Below are positions 26,122 through 36,373 of a stretch of 64,000 nt of DNA, piece by piece. The notes under the pieces were generated by a model that was not told the origin of the DNA, did not search any database, and saw only the letters and a program-made list of their open reading frames with translations. Made by a program: the position numbers and the translations under genes. This DNA comes from Chlorobium sp. (GTDB taxonomy: Bacteria; Bacteroidota; Chlorobiia; Chlorobiales; Chlorobiaceae): positions 16,226-80,225 of the forward strand of contig SZXV01000007.1 in NCBI GenBank assembly GCA_005862225.1, written 5' to 3'. How positions within the stretch are numbered: position 1 is the stretch's first letter; each line of letters begins with the position of its first letter.

Positions 26122-27642
26122 ATGAAAAAGCTGCCAGTAGGAATACAGACCTTCAGGACAATCATCGAGGGTGATTATCTCTACATCGACAAAACGGAGA
26201 TTGCCCGTGTTTTGATTGAGAATTATCGCTATGTCTTTCTGTCGCGACCACGCCGTTTCGGCAAAAGCCTGTTTCTTGATACGCTGAAAAATATTTTCGA
26301 GGGAAAACGGGAGCTTTTCCGTGGACTTTTGATTGAGGAGCAATGGAATTGGGAGGTAACCTGCCCGGTCATCAAGATAAGTTTCAGTGGCGGAGTTCAC
26401 TCAACAGCCGATCTTGAGGAGGATTTGCTGCACATACTCAAATCCAACGAGGAGCGACTTGGGCTGAAGTGTGAAAACAAGTCAAAAGCACAATACTATT
26501 TTGCGGAATTAATCAAAAAAGCATCCGAGAAATATCAGCAGAAGGTTGTTGTTCTTGTTGATGAGTACGACAAGCCAATTTTGGACAATATTGAAAATAT
26601 CCCTGAGGCGCTCTCCATCCGGGATGGAATGCGCGACTTTTATACAAAAATCAAGGAGAACGACGAGTATCTGCGCTTTACCTTTCTCACCGGTGTGAGC
26701 AAGTTCTCAAAAGTGTCGCTCTTCAGCGGTCTGAACAATCTCGAAGATATCAGCCTCAATCCCGATTATGGCGCCATCTGCGGCTACACCCAGCTTGATG
26801 TGGAGACCGCTTTTGCTCCTTATCTTGAGGGTGTGGACATGGAAAAGGTCAAGCGGTGGTACAACGGGTATAACTTTTTGGGCGAAAAAGTCTATAACCC
26901 TTATGACATTCTGCTCTTCATCAAGAACCAAAAGATGTTTAAAAACTATTGGTTCGAGACAGGAACACCCCGGATTCTGATTGAACTCATAAAAAAGAAC
27001 AACTATTTTATTCCCAATTTTAATGGATTGAAGGCTGATGACTCTCTGGTCAACAGCTTTGACATTGAAGCGCTCAATCTGGAAACGATTATGTTTCAGA
27101 CCGGATATTTGACCATCACGCGCCTGATGGATTCGGGCATGGGAGTTGGCTACGAGTTGGGATTTCCGAACAAAGAGGTACAGATCAGTTTTAACAACTC
27201 TATTTTGCAGTCGATGATGGCCAGCGGTTCACAAAAGGAGCCAATCCGCCATGAGCTGCTCAATTTGATCAACGCCGGGGATGTTGAGAGTCTGGAACCC
27301 GTTATCCGTCGCCTTTTTTCGAGCATCGCCTACAATAATTTCACCAACAACGATATCGAGAGGTATGAGGGCTTTTACGCCAGCGTGCTCTATGCCTATT
27401 TTGCCAGTCTCGGCCTCGACATTATCGCCGAAGATGTGAGCAACAAGGGCAGGATTGACCTGACACTGAAGGCCGAAGGGAGAGCCTTGCTGTTTGAGTT
27501 CAAGGTGACCGACACTGAGCCGCTTGAGCAGATCAAAACAATGAAATATTACGAGAAATACAGCGGTGAACGCTACCTGATTGGTATCGTTTTTGATCCC
27601 AAAGCAAGAAACATCAGCAAGTTTGAGTGGGAGAAGATCTGA
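26122..27642 (+). CDS. AAA-ATPase-like protein with C-terminal PD-(D/E)XK nuclease domain (DUF1703 family)
   Basis: A 506-residue protein from the ATG at 26122 (CGAGG ribosome site nine bases upstream). The N-terminus PVGIQTFRTIIEGDYLYIDK and the P-loop-like SRPRRFGKSLFLDTL are diagnostic of the AAA-ATPase_like family. VVVLVDEYDKPILDN is its Walker B. The C-terminus carries RIDLTLKAEGRALLFEFKV, a PD-(D/E)XK nuclease signature. The family is abundant, often multi-copy and strain-variable in Bacteroidetes/Chlorobi and is suspected to be a mobile or defence element, but no function has been shown. Confidence 0.85.
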   Translation: MKKLPVGIQTFRTIIEGDYLYIDKTEIARVLIENYRYVFLSRPRRFGKSLFLDTLKNIFEGKRELFRGLLIEEQWNWEVTCPVIKISFSGGVHSTADLEEDLLHILKSNEERLGLKCENKSKAQYYFAELIKKASEKYQQKVVVLVDEYDKPILDNIENIPEALSIRDGMRDFYTKIKENDEYLRFTFLTGVSKFSKVSLFSGLNNLEDISLNPDYGAICGYTQLDVETAFAPYLEGVDMEKVKRWYNGYNFLGEKVYNPYDILLFIKNQKMFKNYWFETGTPRILIELIKKNNYFIPNFNGLKADDSLVNSFDIEALNLETIMFQTGYLTITRLMDSGMGVGYELGFPNKEVQISFNNSILQSMMASGSQKEPIRHELLNLINAGDVESLEPVIRRLFSSIAYNNFTNNDIERYEGFYASVLYAYFASLGLDIIAEDVSNKGRIDLTLKAEGRALLFEFKVTDTEPLEQIKTMKYYEKYSGERYLIGIVFDPKARNISKFEWEKI

Positions 27643-27680
27643 ACTCATCAAACGTGGATAAACGAGATTTCACCACCATG

Positions 27681-27706
27681 CTGCCCCGCACGGTATCACG
27701 GGGCAG
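27681..27706. terminator. Perfect inverted repeat between convergent genes
   Basis: CTGCCCCG (27681-27688) and CGGGGCAG (27699-27706) form an 8-bp stem with a 10-base loop, located 39 bases after the DUF1703 stop and 17 bases before the end of the convergent carboxylase gene. No T tract follows on either strand, so a bidirectional terminator is plausible but not proved. Confidence 0.4.
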
Positions 27707-27722
27707 AAGTGAGCAAACGTGT

Positions 27723-29654
27723 TTACTCGATGGTCATCATAATTTCACCCATGCCAACGGGATCACCTTTGGCTACGGTGATGGAGAGGATTCTTCCTGA
27801 ACAAGGGGCTTTGACGGGGGTCTCCATCTTCATGGCCTCGATAACGGCAACCTCTTCTCCCTCTTTGACCTCATCACCAACCTTGACGGAAATTGAGAAA
27901 ACATTACCCGGCATCACTGCGGGTACAGGAATGCCGGCGTGTATCTGGGGTGCAGGAGCAGCATCAGCCTCTGCCACTGGTGCAGCAGCAACTGACTGTG
28001 GATTGATCGCGGAACCTTCGGCAAAGGAGACGGTATAAGGGGCGCCATCAACAAAAACGGTAAAGTTGCCGGCCATCGAAATGACTTTTGATGCCGATTG
28101 CACTGGAACCGGCGTTGCGGATGGAAGCTTTGAAAAAAGCTCCTCAAGCCGGTGGTTCACCTCTTTCTGGTGAATATCATGCTTGTGTGCTTCATGGTAA
28201 GCTGCCACCACCTCGGCTCTTGGTGTTGCCTTAATTTCAACGGCGATATCAGCCTTGTAGCGAATGCCGGTTGCGCAATCTCCCTGAAGGAAAGCAATAC
28301 CTTTGGCGCCACAGGTTGCCGCAATAAATATGTTTTCGTCAGTCTGCGGAATATGAGCTTTCTGAAGCAGCGACTTGTTGTAGGCGACGCCAAGTTCAGG
28401 GTTACGGTCGTTGATATCGTGCACATCTTCAACTGTTGGGGCAAGGCCAAGTTGTTCTGACGCAAGCCTCACAACCTCTTCGTCCGGGCGGGCAGGTGTT
28501 TTGCCAAAGTAACCAAGCACCATTTTGCCGTATCCATCGGTGATTTTTTTCCAGTGACCCTGAACGGTATTGGCAAATGCCTGCTGGAAATAGAATTGTG
28601 AAACAGGCGTAACCGAGGCTCCAAAACCGCCCTTGACCACAACCTCCCGCATATTATTGATCACTTGCGGAAAGAGGTGAAGTGTGTTGTTGTCGCGCAT
28701 CATCTGGGTATTGGCCGTGAGTGCGCCACCTGGCATAGGTGAAAATGAGATCACCGGATTGACCGCCGTCGCTTCGGGCGGCATGTAGTATTTGTACATC
28801 TGGTCAATAAAGAGCGCCTCCACCTCAAGGTATTTTTCCTGATCGATGTCAAGAGTGTATTCGGTGCCCCTGAGCCGCTGCCACATGGTAAGGATATCAA
28901 CTTCAGCGGTTCCTCCGCTGACGGGAGCCATGGAGAGATCAATAATGTCGGCGCCCCCGGTGATGGCTGCAAAGTTGCAGGCTACGCCCATTCCGGCAGT
29001 GTCGTGCGTATGGAACTGGATGATTGTCCCTTCAGGCAGCATTTTTCTTGCGCCCTTGATGGTTTCATGAACAACCGCCGGAGTGGTTGTGCCTGAGGCG
29101 TCCTTGAAGGCGACACTGTCGAAAGGAATTTCGGCATCAAGAATCTCTTGCAGTTTGTCGAGGTAAAACTGCGGAGTATGGCAGTAGGTCTCGGTCAATC
29201 CGGGAGGCAGCCCCATCAGTGCAACCACAACCTGGTGCTTGAGCCCTGCGTCATGAATACACTGCCCTGAAAAGGCGAGGTTGCGAACATCCATCAGTGC
29301 ATCAAAGTTTCTGATGGTCGTGATGCCATGTTTTTTGAAAAGACGGGCATGAAGATCGATAATATCACGAGACTGCGACACAAGACCAACAACATTGGCG
29401 CCTCGTGACAGTGTCTGAAGGTTGATATCGGGCCCCACAATCTTGCGGGCAGTATCCATCATGGTAAAGGCATCCTCTTCGCAATAGAAGTAGAGGCTCT
29501 GAAAACGGGCTCCGCCTCCTATTTCAAAGTTGTCGGTGCCTGCGTGAACGGCGGCCTCCAGGGCTGGCAGAAAATCTTCTGTTTTTACCCTGGCACCAAA
29601 ACATGACTGAAAACCGTCCCGGAAAGAGACGTCCATAAATCTTATCTTTTTCAT
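27723..29654 (-). CDS. Pyruvate carboxylase subunit B / oxaloacetate decarboxylase alpha subunit (biotin-dependent carboxyltransferase)
   Basis: A 643-residue protein from the ATG at 29654 (AGAGAAAG upstream). A longer in-frame extension to 29831 would overlap the fumarase gene and has no homology. The carboxyltransferase TIM barrel starts KIRFMDVSFRDGFQSC and holds FKDASGTTTP and FHTHDTAGMGVA (metal ligands). The PYC_OADA domain follows. The C-terminal biotinyl domain has the carrier lysine in EAMKMETPVKAP. It carries the carboxyl group between biotin and pyruvate/oxaloacetate. It follows the fumarase by 50 bases and presumably feeds four-carbon acids into the reverse TCA cycle. A biotin carboxylase partner is not in the window. 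Confidence 0.9.
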   Translation of the reverse strand: MKKIRFMDVSFRDGFQSCFGARVKTEDFLPALEAAVHAGTDNFEIGGGARFQSLYFYCEEDAFTMMDTARKIVGPDINLQTLSRGANVVGLVSQSRDIIDLHARLFKKHGITTIRNFDALMDVRNLAFSGQCIHDAGLKHQVVVALMGLPPGLTETYCHTPQFYLDKLQEILDAEIPFDSVAFKDASGTTTPAVVHETIKGARKMLPEGTIIQFHTHDTAGMGVACNFAAITGGADIIDLSMAPVSGGTAEVDILTMWQRLRGTEYTLDIDQEKYLEVEALFIDQMYKYYMPPEATAVNPVISFSPMPGGALTANTQMMRDNNTLHLFPQVINNMREVVVKGGFGASVTPVSQFYFQQAFANTVQGHWKKITDGYGKMVLGYFGKTPARPDEEVVRLASEQLGLAPTVEDVHDINDRNPELGVAYNKSLLQKAHIPQTDENIFIAATCGAKGIAFLQGDCATGIRYKADIAVEIKATPRAEVVAAYHEAHKHDIHQKEVNHRLEELFSKLPSATPVPVQSASKVISMAGNFTVFVDGAPYTVSFAEGSAINPQSVAAAPVAEADAAPAPQIHAGIPVPAVMPGNVFSISVKVGDEVKEGEEVAVIEAMKMETPVKAPCSGRILSITVAKGDPVGMGEIMMTIE

Positions 29655-29704
29655 AAACTTTCTCTTTTCATTTAAATGAGCATGACGAACCGCTCGAAAA
29701 CGGA

Positions 29705-31237
29705 TTAGTGCGTATCGCTGGCGAAAGTGCCAAGTTGACGGAACGACTCCTCTTCTACCAAACTGTGGAGACTGTTGCCATGTGCATCCATGGTGACAAT
29801 AGCCGGGAATGAGCTGACCTCCAGATGCCACATGGCTTCGGGCACGCCCATCTCTTCAAGAAAATCGACACCGGTCACCTTTGTAATGCAACGGGCATAA
29901 TACTGCGCTGCGCCACCAATGGCGTTGAGATACACCGCCCCGTGCTCCTGCAACCCCTTGAGGGTTTTCGGGCCCATGCCTCCTTTACCGATAATGGCTC
30001 TCAAGCCAAGTTTTTTGATGACATCAGCCTGGAATGGCTCTTCACGAATCGACGTGGTCGGGCCTGCAGCAGTCACCCGATAGCTGCCGTCCTCGTTTTT
30101 CATGATAACCGGTCCGCAATGAAAGAGAACTCCGCCTGTTGTATCAAGACCTTCCGGCAGATCGTGGTGCATGATGTAGTGGTGGAAGGCGTCCCTGCCG
30201 GTGTGCATAGTTCCGTTGACAAGCACTACATCACCAACCTTCAGGCTGCGTACCTGCTCCTCGGTAACCGGCGCCTGCAGAACCACCTCTTTTCCGGTCA
30301 GCGGCATCCCTTCGCCTTTGGCCATTCGTTTGATCTCGTCGGCATCCCTGTAATACCAGCGCTCAATTGAGCCTGTAGCCGGATCAATCAAAACGCCAAG
30401 CCTGCGGTATGCCCAGCAGTTGTAGGCTACCGAAACAAAAAAGCTTGCAGGTACACGGTGTGATTTGCCGATTTTACATCCAAACAGGGTGGTTTTTCCG
30501 CCAAACCCCATTGGGCCGATATCCATGGTATTTGCTTTTTCAAGCACCTCCTGTTCGAGCGCATCAAGTTCGCTGTCGGGGTTGCGGTCGTCAATGGTAC
30601 GGAAAAGCTGCTGTTTGGCAAGGTCAAAACCGCTGGTACGGTCGCCGCCGATGCCCACGCCAATAACTCCGGGGCTGCATCCCTGGCCCTGTGCCTGATA
30701 GACAGCATGAAGCAGACATTTGCGCACGCCGTCAAGGTCACGCGAAGCGCTGCCGAGCCCGGGAATGACATCGGGCAGTGAGTACTGGATGTTTTTGTTT
30801 TCGCATCCTCCGCCTTTCAGAATCAGCTTCACCTCAATCTCATCCTTTTCCCAGGGCTCAAAATGGATAACCGGAAAGTGGCATCCGAGATTATTGCCGG
30901 AGTTTTTGCCGCTGATGGCGTCAACTGCATTGGGACGAAGTTTGCCCGTTTTCGATGCTTCGGCAACTGCGGCTTCTATCTCCTTTTTCATGAGAAGCTG
31001 ATCAGCGCCACGAGGAGTATGAATGAAAAAGGTTGGCATACCGGTATCCTGACAGACCGGTGAAATATTGTCAACAGCCATATCAATATTAACCGAGATG
31101 GTAGACATGGCAAGGCCTGCCTGGGATGCAGGATCTTCACGATCAATCGCGGCAGCAAGTGCACAACGAACGTCACTCGGAAGATTGGCCGATGTTTCCG
31201 TAATAAGCGCAAGGACTGATTCCCTGAAATGTTCCAT
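29705..31237 (-). CDS. Fumarate hydratase class I (iron-sulfur type)
   Basis: A 510-residue enzyme from the ATG at 31237. The N-terminal alpha half carries DTGMPTFFIHTPRG, GSASRDLDGVRKCLLHAVYQ and GVGIGGDRTSGFDLAKQQLF. The C-terminal beta half has GPTTSIRE and IGKGGMGPKTLKGLQEHGAV. This is the fused alpha/beta, [4Fe-4S]-dependent fumarase/tartrate dehydratase family. It hydrates fumarate to malate; in green sulfur bacteria the cycle runs in the reductive direction (malate to fumarate). It is 46 bases from the Usp gene upstream and 50 bases from the pyruvate carboxylase-like gene downstream, a likely three-gene operon. Confidence 0.9.
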   Translation of the reverse strand: MEHFRESVLALITETSANLPSDVRCALAAAIDREDPASQAGLAMSTISVNIDMAVDNISPVCQDTGMPTFFIHTPRGADQLLMKKEIEAAVAEASKTGKLRPNAVDAISGKNSGNNLGCHFPVIHFEPWEKDEIEVKLILKGGGCENKNIQYSLPDVIPGLGSASRDLDGVRKCLLHAVYQAQGQGCSPGVIGVGIGGDRTSGFDLAKQQLFRTIDDRNPDSELDALEQEVLEKANTMDIGPMGFGGKTTLFGCKIGKSHRVPASFFVSVAYNCWAYRRLGVLIDPATGSIERWYYRDADEIKRMAKGEGMPLTGKEVVLQAPVTEEQVRSLKVGDVVLVNGTMHTGRDAFHHYIMHHDLPEGLDTTGGVLFHCGPVIMKNEDGSYRVTAAGPTTSIREEPFQADVIKKLGLRAIIGKGGMGPKTLKGLQEHGAVYLNAIGGAAQYYARCITKVTGVDFLEEMGVPEAMWHLEVSSFPAIVTMDAHGNSLHSLVEEESFRQLGTFASDTH

Positions 31238-31283
31238 AGCAAGAAAAAAATATAATTGAAAGAAACCTGGTGTGCAGTAATGG

Positions 31284-31769
31284 TTATTCCACCACAATTT
31301 TTGCCGCCGCCTGCTCCTTGACCAGGAGTACCGGAATATCGGAACAACGAAAGACCTCTTCAGCAACGCTCCCCATCATGATCCTCTGCAGGCCGGTCCG
31401 ACCATGTGAACCCATAATGATAAGATCAGCGCCCCATGAACTTGCCTGTTCAGCGATAACCTTGGGAGCTTCACCCTTGAGAATGCGGAAATCGGCATTT
31501 AAGCCTTTCTTTTTCTCGGCCATAAGGACTTGCGAAAAATTGTCGGGAAGAGCATCTCCATCATCTTCTGGAGGAAGAGCACCTTCTGTAATGGTTGTTG
31601 AACCTTCTGAAGTAACTGTTGTTTGTGCGGGAACAGCTCCGGGAGAAAGGATGTGCACAAACCGGACATGAGCGCCGACTTTTCGGGCAAATTCAACCGC
31701 ATAACGGACGGCATTATCCGATGTGGGCGAGTAATCGGTAGGGCAAAGTATCCTTGTAAGATGTATCAT
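31284..31769 (-). CDS. Universal stress protein family (UspA)
   Basis: A 161-residue protein from the ATG at 31769. It opens with RILCPTDYSPTSDNAVRYAV (the Usp beta-strand and ATP-binding aspartate). The nucleotide-binding motif GSHGRTGLQRIMMGSVAEEV fits GxxGx(9)G(S/T). A longer-than-usual, threonine/glutamate-rich insert (residues 47-75) separates the halves. Probably ATP-binding and cytosolic. It heads the fumarase-carboxylase gene cluster. Confidence 0.85.
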   Translation of the reverse strand: MIHLTRILCPTDYSPTSDNAVRYAVEFARKVGAHVRFVHILSPGAVPAQTTVTSEGSTTITEGALPPEDDGDALPDNFSQVLMAEKKKGLNADFRILKGEAPKVIAEQASSWGADLIIMGSHGRTGLQRIMMGSVAEEVFRCSDIPVLLVKEQAAAKIVVE

Positions 31770-31938
31770 AGCGGTTAGTTGAGTACATGAATGTGATGAA
31801 GCGGCATATCTCGGCAATGAAAAAGCAATTTACATTTTTTTTAAAGTAATCCATTCGACTGTACGATTCTTGGCCACGTCACTTTCTGCCTGTATATTGA
31901 AGAAAAGACCGTTTTTCAGCTTTTTCACCGGCAACGAT

Positions 31939-33492
31939 ATGGAACCCCTGGTTGAAGCATTAAGTCATCCGGAAGCTTATTCCCATGCGACAGGAACCAT
32001 CGAGGTTGTTGAGACCCATATTTCGTGGATTTTCCTTACCGAGTCTCTGGCCTACAAAATAAAAAAGCCGGTCAACCTGGGATTTCTGGATTTTTCAACC
32101 CTTGAAAAACGCCATTACTACTGCAATGAGGAGCTTCGCCTCAACCGGAGACTCTGCCCCGACCTCTACCTCTCTGTGGTGCCGATTGTTCGAAGTGGAG
32201 CAACTTTTCGTGTTGACACCGAGGGAGAGATTGTCGATTACGCGGTTACCATGGTACGATTTGACCGGACAATGGAGCTTGACAGAATGCTTGCGCACAA
32301 GCTTCTCACTGAAGAACATATTGATCATCTTGCCATTCTCGTTGCCTCGTTTCACCGCTCACAGCCTCCTGCGCCTCTGGAAAGCGGCTTTGGCCTTCCG
32401 GATAATCTGGTCAAGCCAATGCTGCACAATTTTACCGCCATGGAGTCGATCACCTCAAACCCTCTGGAAATCGATCGGCTTGAAGCATTGAAAACATGGA
32501 CCATTCAGGAGCACCGGCGTCTTTATCCTCTTTTTCTCCAGCGAAAGAGCGAGGGGTTTATCCGCCAATGCCATGGAGATATGCATACCGGTAATATGGT
32601 TTTGTGGCAAAACAGGATTTTTCTTTTTGACTGTATTGAGTTTAACGAAACGCTCAGCATTATTGATGTCATCAGCGATCTGGCGTTTCTCTTTATGGAT
32701 CTTGACCATGGAGGGGAACCGGGGCTGGCCTGGAGACTCCTGAACAGCTACCTGATGGAGACGGGCGATTACGGCGCTCTCCCGCTTCTTCACTTTTATG
32801 CTCTCTACCGCGCAATGGTGCGGGCAAAAGTAACCGCCATCCGCTATTCGCAGACTACTGACCTGGGGCTGGCTCAACAGATTCTTGAAGAACATTGCTC
32901 ATACATCAGGATTGCACAGCACTACACCAGCAAAAAAACACCAATTCTTGTGTTGACTTGCGGGGTTTCAGGAAGCGGAAAATCAACTGTTTCAAGTACT
33001 CTCGCCGAGATGCTGGCCTGCGTGCATGTCCGTTCGGATATTGAGCGGAAAAGACTGGCGGGGCTCAAGCCGCTTGAACGACACAGAGAAGACTCCTCAC
33101 TCTATTCTGAAGAGATCAGCAATCAAACCTACCAACGGCTTTTCGAGGTCGCAGAGCTTTGCCTTAAAGCCGGAATAACCGTCATTGTGGATGCAACCTT
33201 TCTCAGGACTGACAAGCGGAAACGCTTCATTGACCTTGCTGAAACACTCAACACTCCTTGCAGGATTCTTCACTTCTCTGCACCTGAACAGGTGCTCATG
33301 GAAAGAGTGCGGCAACGCATTCTGAGGGATAACGATGCTTCAGATGCCGATACAGCCGTACTTGCATCACAGTTCACAAAACAGGAGGAGTTTTCTGGAG
33401 AAGAGAAGAGAATTACTCTGGACATTGACACGCAACAGAAGGTCGATACAGCAGCTCTTGCCGAGCTGCTGCAATCGGCGACAACCTTGTGA
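31939..33492 (+). CDS. Bifunctional protein: aminoglycoside-phosphotransferase-like kinase plus P-loop ATPase/kinase
   Basis: A 517-residue protein from the ATG at 31939. The N-terminal half (residues 1-330) is an APH-fold kinase, with catalytic CHGDMHTGNMVLW and metal-binding IFLFDCIEFNE. The C-terminal half is a zeta-toxin/gluconate-kinase-like P-loop domain with LTCGVSGSGKSTVSSTLAE and VIVDATFLRTDKRKRF. This fusion (COG2187-COG0645) is widespread; the substrate is unknown and drug resistance should not be assumed. It converges with the VIT-type gene with a 3-base gap. Confidence 0.85.
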   Translation: MEPLVEALSHPEAYSHATGTIEVVETHISWIFLTESLAYKIKKPVNLGFLDFSTLEKRHYYCNEELRLNRRLCPDLYLSVVPIVRSGATFRVDTEGEIVDYAVTMVRFDRTMELDRMLAHKLLTEEHIDHLAILVASFHRSQPPAPLESGFGLPDNLVKPMLHNFTAMESITSNPLEIDRLEALKTWTIQEHRRLYPLFLQRKSEGFIRQCHGDMHTGNMVLWQNRIFLFDCIEFNETLSIIDVISDLAFLFMDLDHGGEPGLAWRLLNSYLMETGDYGALPLLHFYALYRAMVRAKVTAIRYSQTTDLGLAQQILEEHCSYIRIAQHYTSKKTPILVLTCGVSGSGKSTVSSTLAEMLACVHVRSDIERKRLAGLKPLERHREDSSLYSEEISNQTYQRLFEVAELCLKAGITVIVDATFLRTDKRKRFIDLAETLNTPCRILHFSAPEQVLMERVRQRILRDNDASDADTAVLASQFTKQEEFSGEEKRITLDIDTQQKVDTAALAELLQSATTL

Positions 33493-33495
33493 GCG

Positions 33496-34374
33496 TTACA
33501 TCATCATATCGGGAAAGAGTGCATGGATACCATATCCGGCAAGAAAACTCAACGCCGCAACGGTAAAACTTAACCCGACCATTTCAAAAAAGCGACTTTT
33601 GAAGGGCAGATCACGAGCCACAGAGATGTAGTAGTTGAAAAACCCGATAATACAGACGGCAATAAAAAACGAAAGCCCGAGGGAGACATAGCGATCTTCA
33701 AAAACAAGATAGGGGGTAATCAGTGCCAGAACAGTGAGAATATAGGCAACCCCTGTATAAAATGAGGCCATGAAAGGGTTTTTGCCACCCGGATCAGATT
33801 TTGTTGAGAGATAACCGGATGCAGCCATGGAGAGGGCTGCGGCAATACCGGTAATCGAAGCGGTCAAGGCAACAACAGTAGTGTTGTGCAAGGCGAAGGT
33901 CAGACCAGCAAGGACACCCATCAGCTCAACAAGCGCATCGTTCAGGCCAAGCACGATGGAGCCAGTGTATTTCAGGCGATCCTCGTCAAGGAGCGTCAGC
34001 AATGCCTGTTCATGCTCCTCCTCATCACTGATGATACCGTTAATCTCCTTGAAGGAACCCGGAATACGGCTATAGACGGCATGAGCCCCCTTTTCGCCTT
34101 TTTCCATCAACTTGATACCAAAAGTAAAGCCAAACAGCATGCTGACCATGGTGTAAAACCATACCTTGAAACGATCAGGGTTGACATCCCTTCCGGTATA
34201 GCCTTTCCAGATGTTGTAGTGACGCAACTCATCATCAGCAATCTGGGAAAGTATGCGGCGATTTTTCACTCCGCCCACCTTTCCGGAAAGATGTTTATAA
34301 ATATGATGCTCGGTTATCTCGTTCTTCTGAAAAACCGATAGCTCCCTTGCATCGAAATCTCTTCCCTTTTTCAC
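33496..34374 (-). CDS. VIT1/CCC1-family iron/manganese transporter with ferritin-like N-terminal domain
   Basis: A 292-residue protein. The N-terminal 125 residues are a rubrerythrin/ferritin-like four-helix domain with metal-ligand EXXH patterns ([34 protein letters not shown]). The C-terminal 165 residues form the VIT1 membrane domain ([20 protein letters not shown], then STKSDPGG, and three further helices). It probably exports or stores Fe(II)/Mn(II) at the cytoplasmic membrane; the ferritin-like part may sense or load metal. The start at 34374 gives a charged [12 protein letters not shown] leader before the first helix. Confidence 0.85.
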   Translation of the reverse strand: MKKGRDFDARELSVFQKNEITEHHIYKHLSGKVGGVKNRRILSQIADDELRHYNIWKGYTGRDVNPDRFKVWFYTMVSMLFGFTFGIKLMEKGEKGAHAVYSRIPGSFKEINGIISDEEEHEQALLTLLDEDRLKYTGSIVLGLNDALVELMGVLAGLTFALHNTTVVALTASITGIAAALSMAASGYLSTKSDPGGKNPFMASFYTGVAYILTVLALITPYLVFEDRYVSLGLSFFIAVCIIGFFNYYISVARDLPFKSRFFEMVGLSFTVAALSFLAGYGIHALFPDMMM

Positions 34375-34404
34375 GAATTCACTGTTTAAAGTTGTTGAAT
34401 CCTC

Positions 34405-36291
34405 TTATCTGGAAAGCGTTGCCGCCTCAATCAATTCATTCATTCTCGACAAAAACCCTGTGGTCGAATCAAGACCGCCCTCAAGAAAGAGCGCACCTTC
34501 ATAAAGCTGCCTGATAACAGTTTTGATCAGCGGATTATTTGCATTGGCAATGACCATCCCTGAAAGATTGCGAATAATCGGATGTGAGGTATTAACCTCC
34601 AGAATCCTTTTGGCCGCAGGCATATTACTCTGCATCATCTTCATCATCTTCTCCATCTGGCTGTCGAGCCCATCTTTGCCGCTCACCAGGGTTACCGGAG
34701 AGTTGACAAGCCGTTGTGACTCAATGACATCCTCAATCTCCTCACCCAATGTTTCACGGAAAAGCTGGAGCACAGGAGTAAGCAGATTCTCTGGCAGGGG
34801 TTCCGCCTTTTCTTTCTTCTGCTTCGAAAAATCAATATCCGCCTTTTCAATTGATTTGAGAGGCTTTTTATCGTATTCATGGATCGAAGGAATAACAAAA
34901 ACATCAACAGGATCACTGAGCAGCAGAACCTCAATGCCCATATCCTGGAAGTACTCAAGATTTGGGTGAGCAAGAAGCTGACTGCGACTGCTTCCAGAAT
35001 GATAGTAAACCTCTTTCTGGTCGGCGCCCATTCTTTCTGTGTACTCTTTGAGGGTCACATACTCATTTTCTTCAGTCTTTGTGCTTTCAAAACGAAGCAG
35101 TTCGATAAGCTTGTCGCGATTGGTAAAGTCTGTATTCAGGCCAATCTTGATAATAGGACCAAATGCCTTGTAAAACGTTCTGAACTTTTCAGGCTGTTCT
35201 TTGGCAAGAGATTCAAACCATCCAAGAATTTTGCCAGTAAGAATCTGGCGAATCTTGGCCATGACCGGGCTGGATTGCACCACCTCTCGCGAAACATTGA
35301 GCGAAAGATCTTCGGTATCAACAACACCGGAAATAAAACGGAGGTATTCAGGCAGAAGGTCACGGCACTCATTCTGGATCAGCACTTTTTTGACATAAAG
35401 CTGCGGGCCACGATTTTCAAGTTCACTCTGCCTGTACAGCATCTCCGGCGGGGCCTCTTTAGGCAGAAAGAGAAGCGCCTTGAAGGAGACCATCCCCTCA
35501 ACGGAAACAGGAAGGTAATCAAGTGGATCGTTGTAATCGTTGGCAATGAACTTGTAGAACTCATTGACCTCTTCATCTTTCAATTCACTCTTTGACCGCT
35601 GCCAGAGCGCCGTAACGCTGTTGACCTGCTTTTCACCAAGGTAGATAGGGAAATCAACAAAGTTGGAATATTTTTTGATGATCTGCTCAACACGATACTC
35701 TTCAGCAAACTCTTTGTGTTCCTCCTTGAGTTTGAAGGATATACGAGTTCCCCGTGAAGCCTTGTCAATTTTTTCAATAGTGTAGGTGCCCTGACCACCC
35801 GAGCGCCAGCGGTATCCCTGCGAATCAGGGCGAGCGCTTCGTGTCTCTACCGTCACCTCTTCAGTGACCATAAACACCGAGTAGAAGCCTACACCGAACT
35901 GTCCGATAAGGTTTCCGTCGAGCTGTTTCTGCTGCTCTTTGAGTGACTGCATAAAGCTGAGTGTTCCCGACTTGGCAACCGTTCCGAGATTGGCAATCAG
36001 CTCCTCTTCCGTCATGCCAAGACCGCTGTCTTCGATGACAAAGGTCATCTCTTTGGAATCGATGCTGATTCTGATGGCAAGATCGGCTTCTTTGTCAAGA
36101 ATGTCCTGATCCGTCAGCGCATTGAAACGCACCTTGCTCAACGCATCGGAAGCATTAGAAATGAGCTCCCGAAGAAATATTTCGGGATGAGTATAGAGTG
36201 AATGGACAATAAGATCCAGAAGCTGCTTCATCTCAGCCTTGTATTCAAACTCCTGAACAGGCATAGTGCCATTATTACTGGTGTTGCTCAT
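34405..36291 (-). CDS. htpG: Molecular chaperone HtpG (Hsp90)
   Basis: A 628-residue protein, the normal HtpG length. The GHKL ATPase domain shows [35 protein letters not shown] and [13 protein letters not shown]. The middle domain has the catalytic-loop region [15 protein letters not shown]. The C-terminal dimerisation domain is complete. Cytosolic ATP-driven chaperone. It stands alone and leftward with about 80 bases to the NeuB-like gene. Confidence 0.95.
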   Translation of the reverse strand: MSNTSNNGTMPVQEFEYKAEMKQLLDLIVHSLYTHPEIFLRELISNASDALSKVRFNALTDQDILDKEADLAIRISIDSKEMTFVIEDSGLGMTEEELIANLGTVAKSGTLSFMQSLKEQQKQLDGNLIGQFGVGFYSVFMVTEEVTVETRSARPDSQGYRWRSGGQGTYTIEKIDKASRGTRISFKLKEEHKEFAEEYRVEQIIKKYSNFVDFPIYLGEKQVNSVTALWQRSKSELKDEEVNEFYKFIANDYNDPLDYLPVSVEGMVSFKALLFLPKEAPPEMLYRQSELENRGPQLYVKKVLIQNECRDLLPEYLRFISGVVDTEDLSLNVSREVVQSSPVMAKIRQILTGKILGWFESLAKEQPEKFRTFYKAFGPIIKIGLNTDFTNRDKLIELLRFESTKTEENEYVTLKEYTERMGADQKEVYYHSGSSRSQLLAHPNLEYFQDMGIEVLLLSDPVDVFVIPSIHEYDKKPLKSIEKADIDFSKQKKEKAEPLPENLLTPVLQLFRETLGEEIEDVIESQRLVNSPVTLVSGKDGLDSQMEKMMKMMQSNMPAAKRILEVNTSHPIIRNLSGMVIANANNPLIKTVIRQLYEGALFLEGGLDSTTGFLSRMNELIEAATLSR

Positions 36292-36373
36292 AATTAACTA
36301 CTTTATTTAACAGATTTTTACATCAAAAACTATTTCAGCGGCTCTTTTTTTCAGAAAATCATCCTTCACAGGC

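Noticed and set aside
29654..29831. N-terminal extension of the carboxylase gene into the fumarase
   Set aside because: No homology in the extension and it overlaps the fumarase C-terminus; a ribosome site precedes the ATG at 29654.
31939..33492. Aminoglycoside resistance gene
   Set aside because: The APH fold is fused to a P-loop kinase in a widespread housekeeping-type fusion; nothing points to drug resistance.
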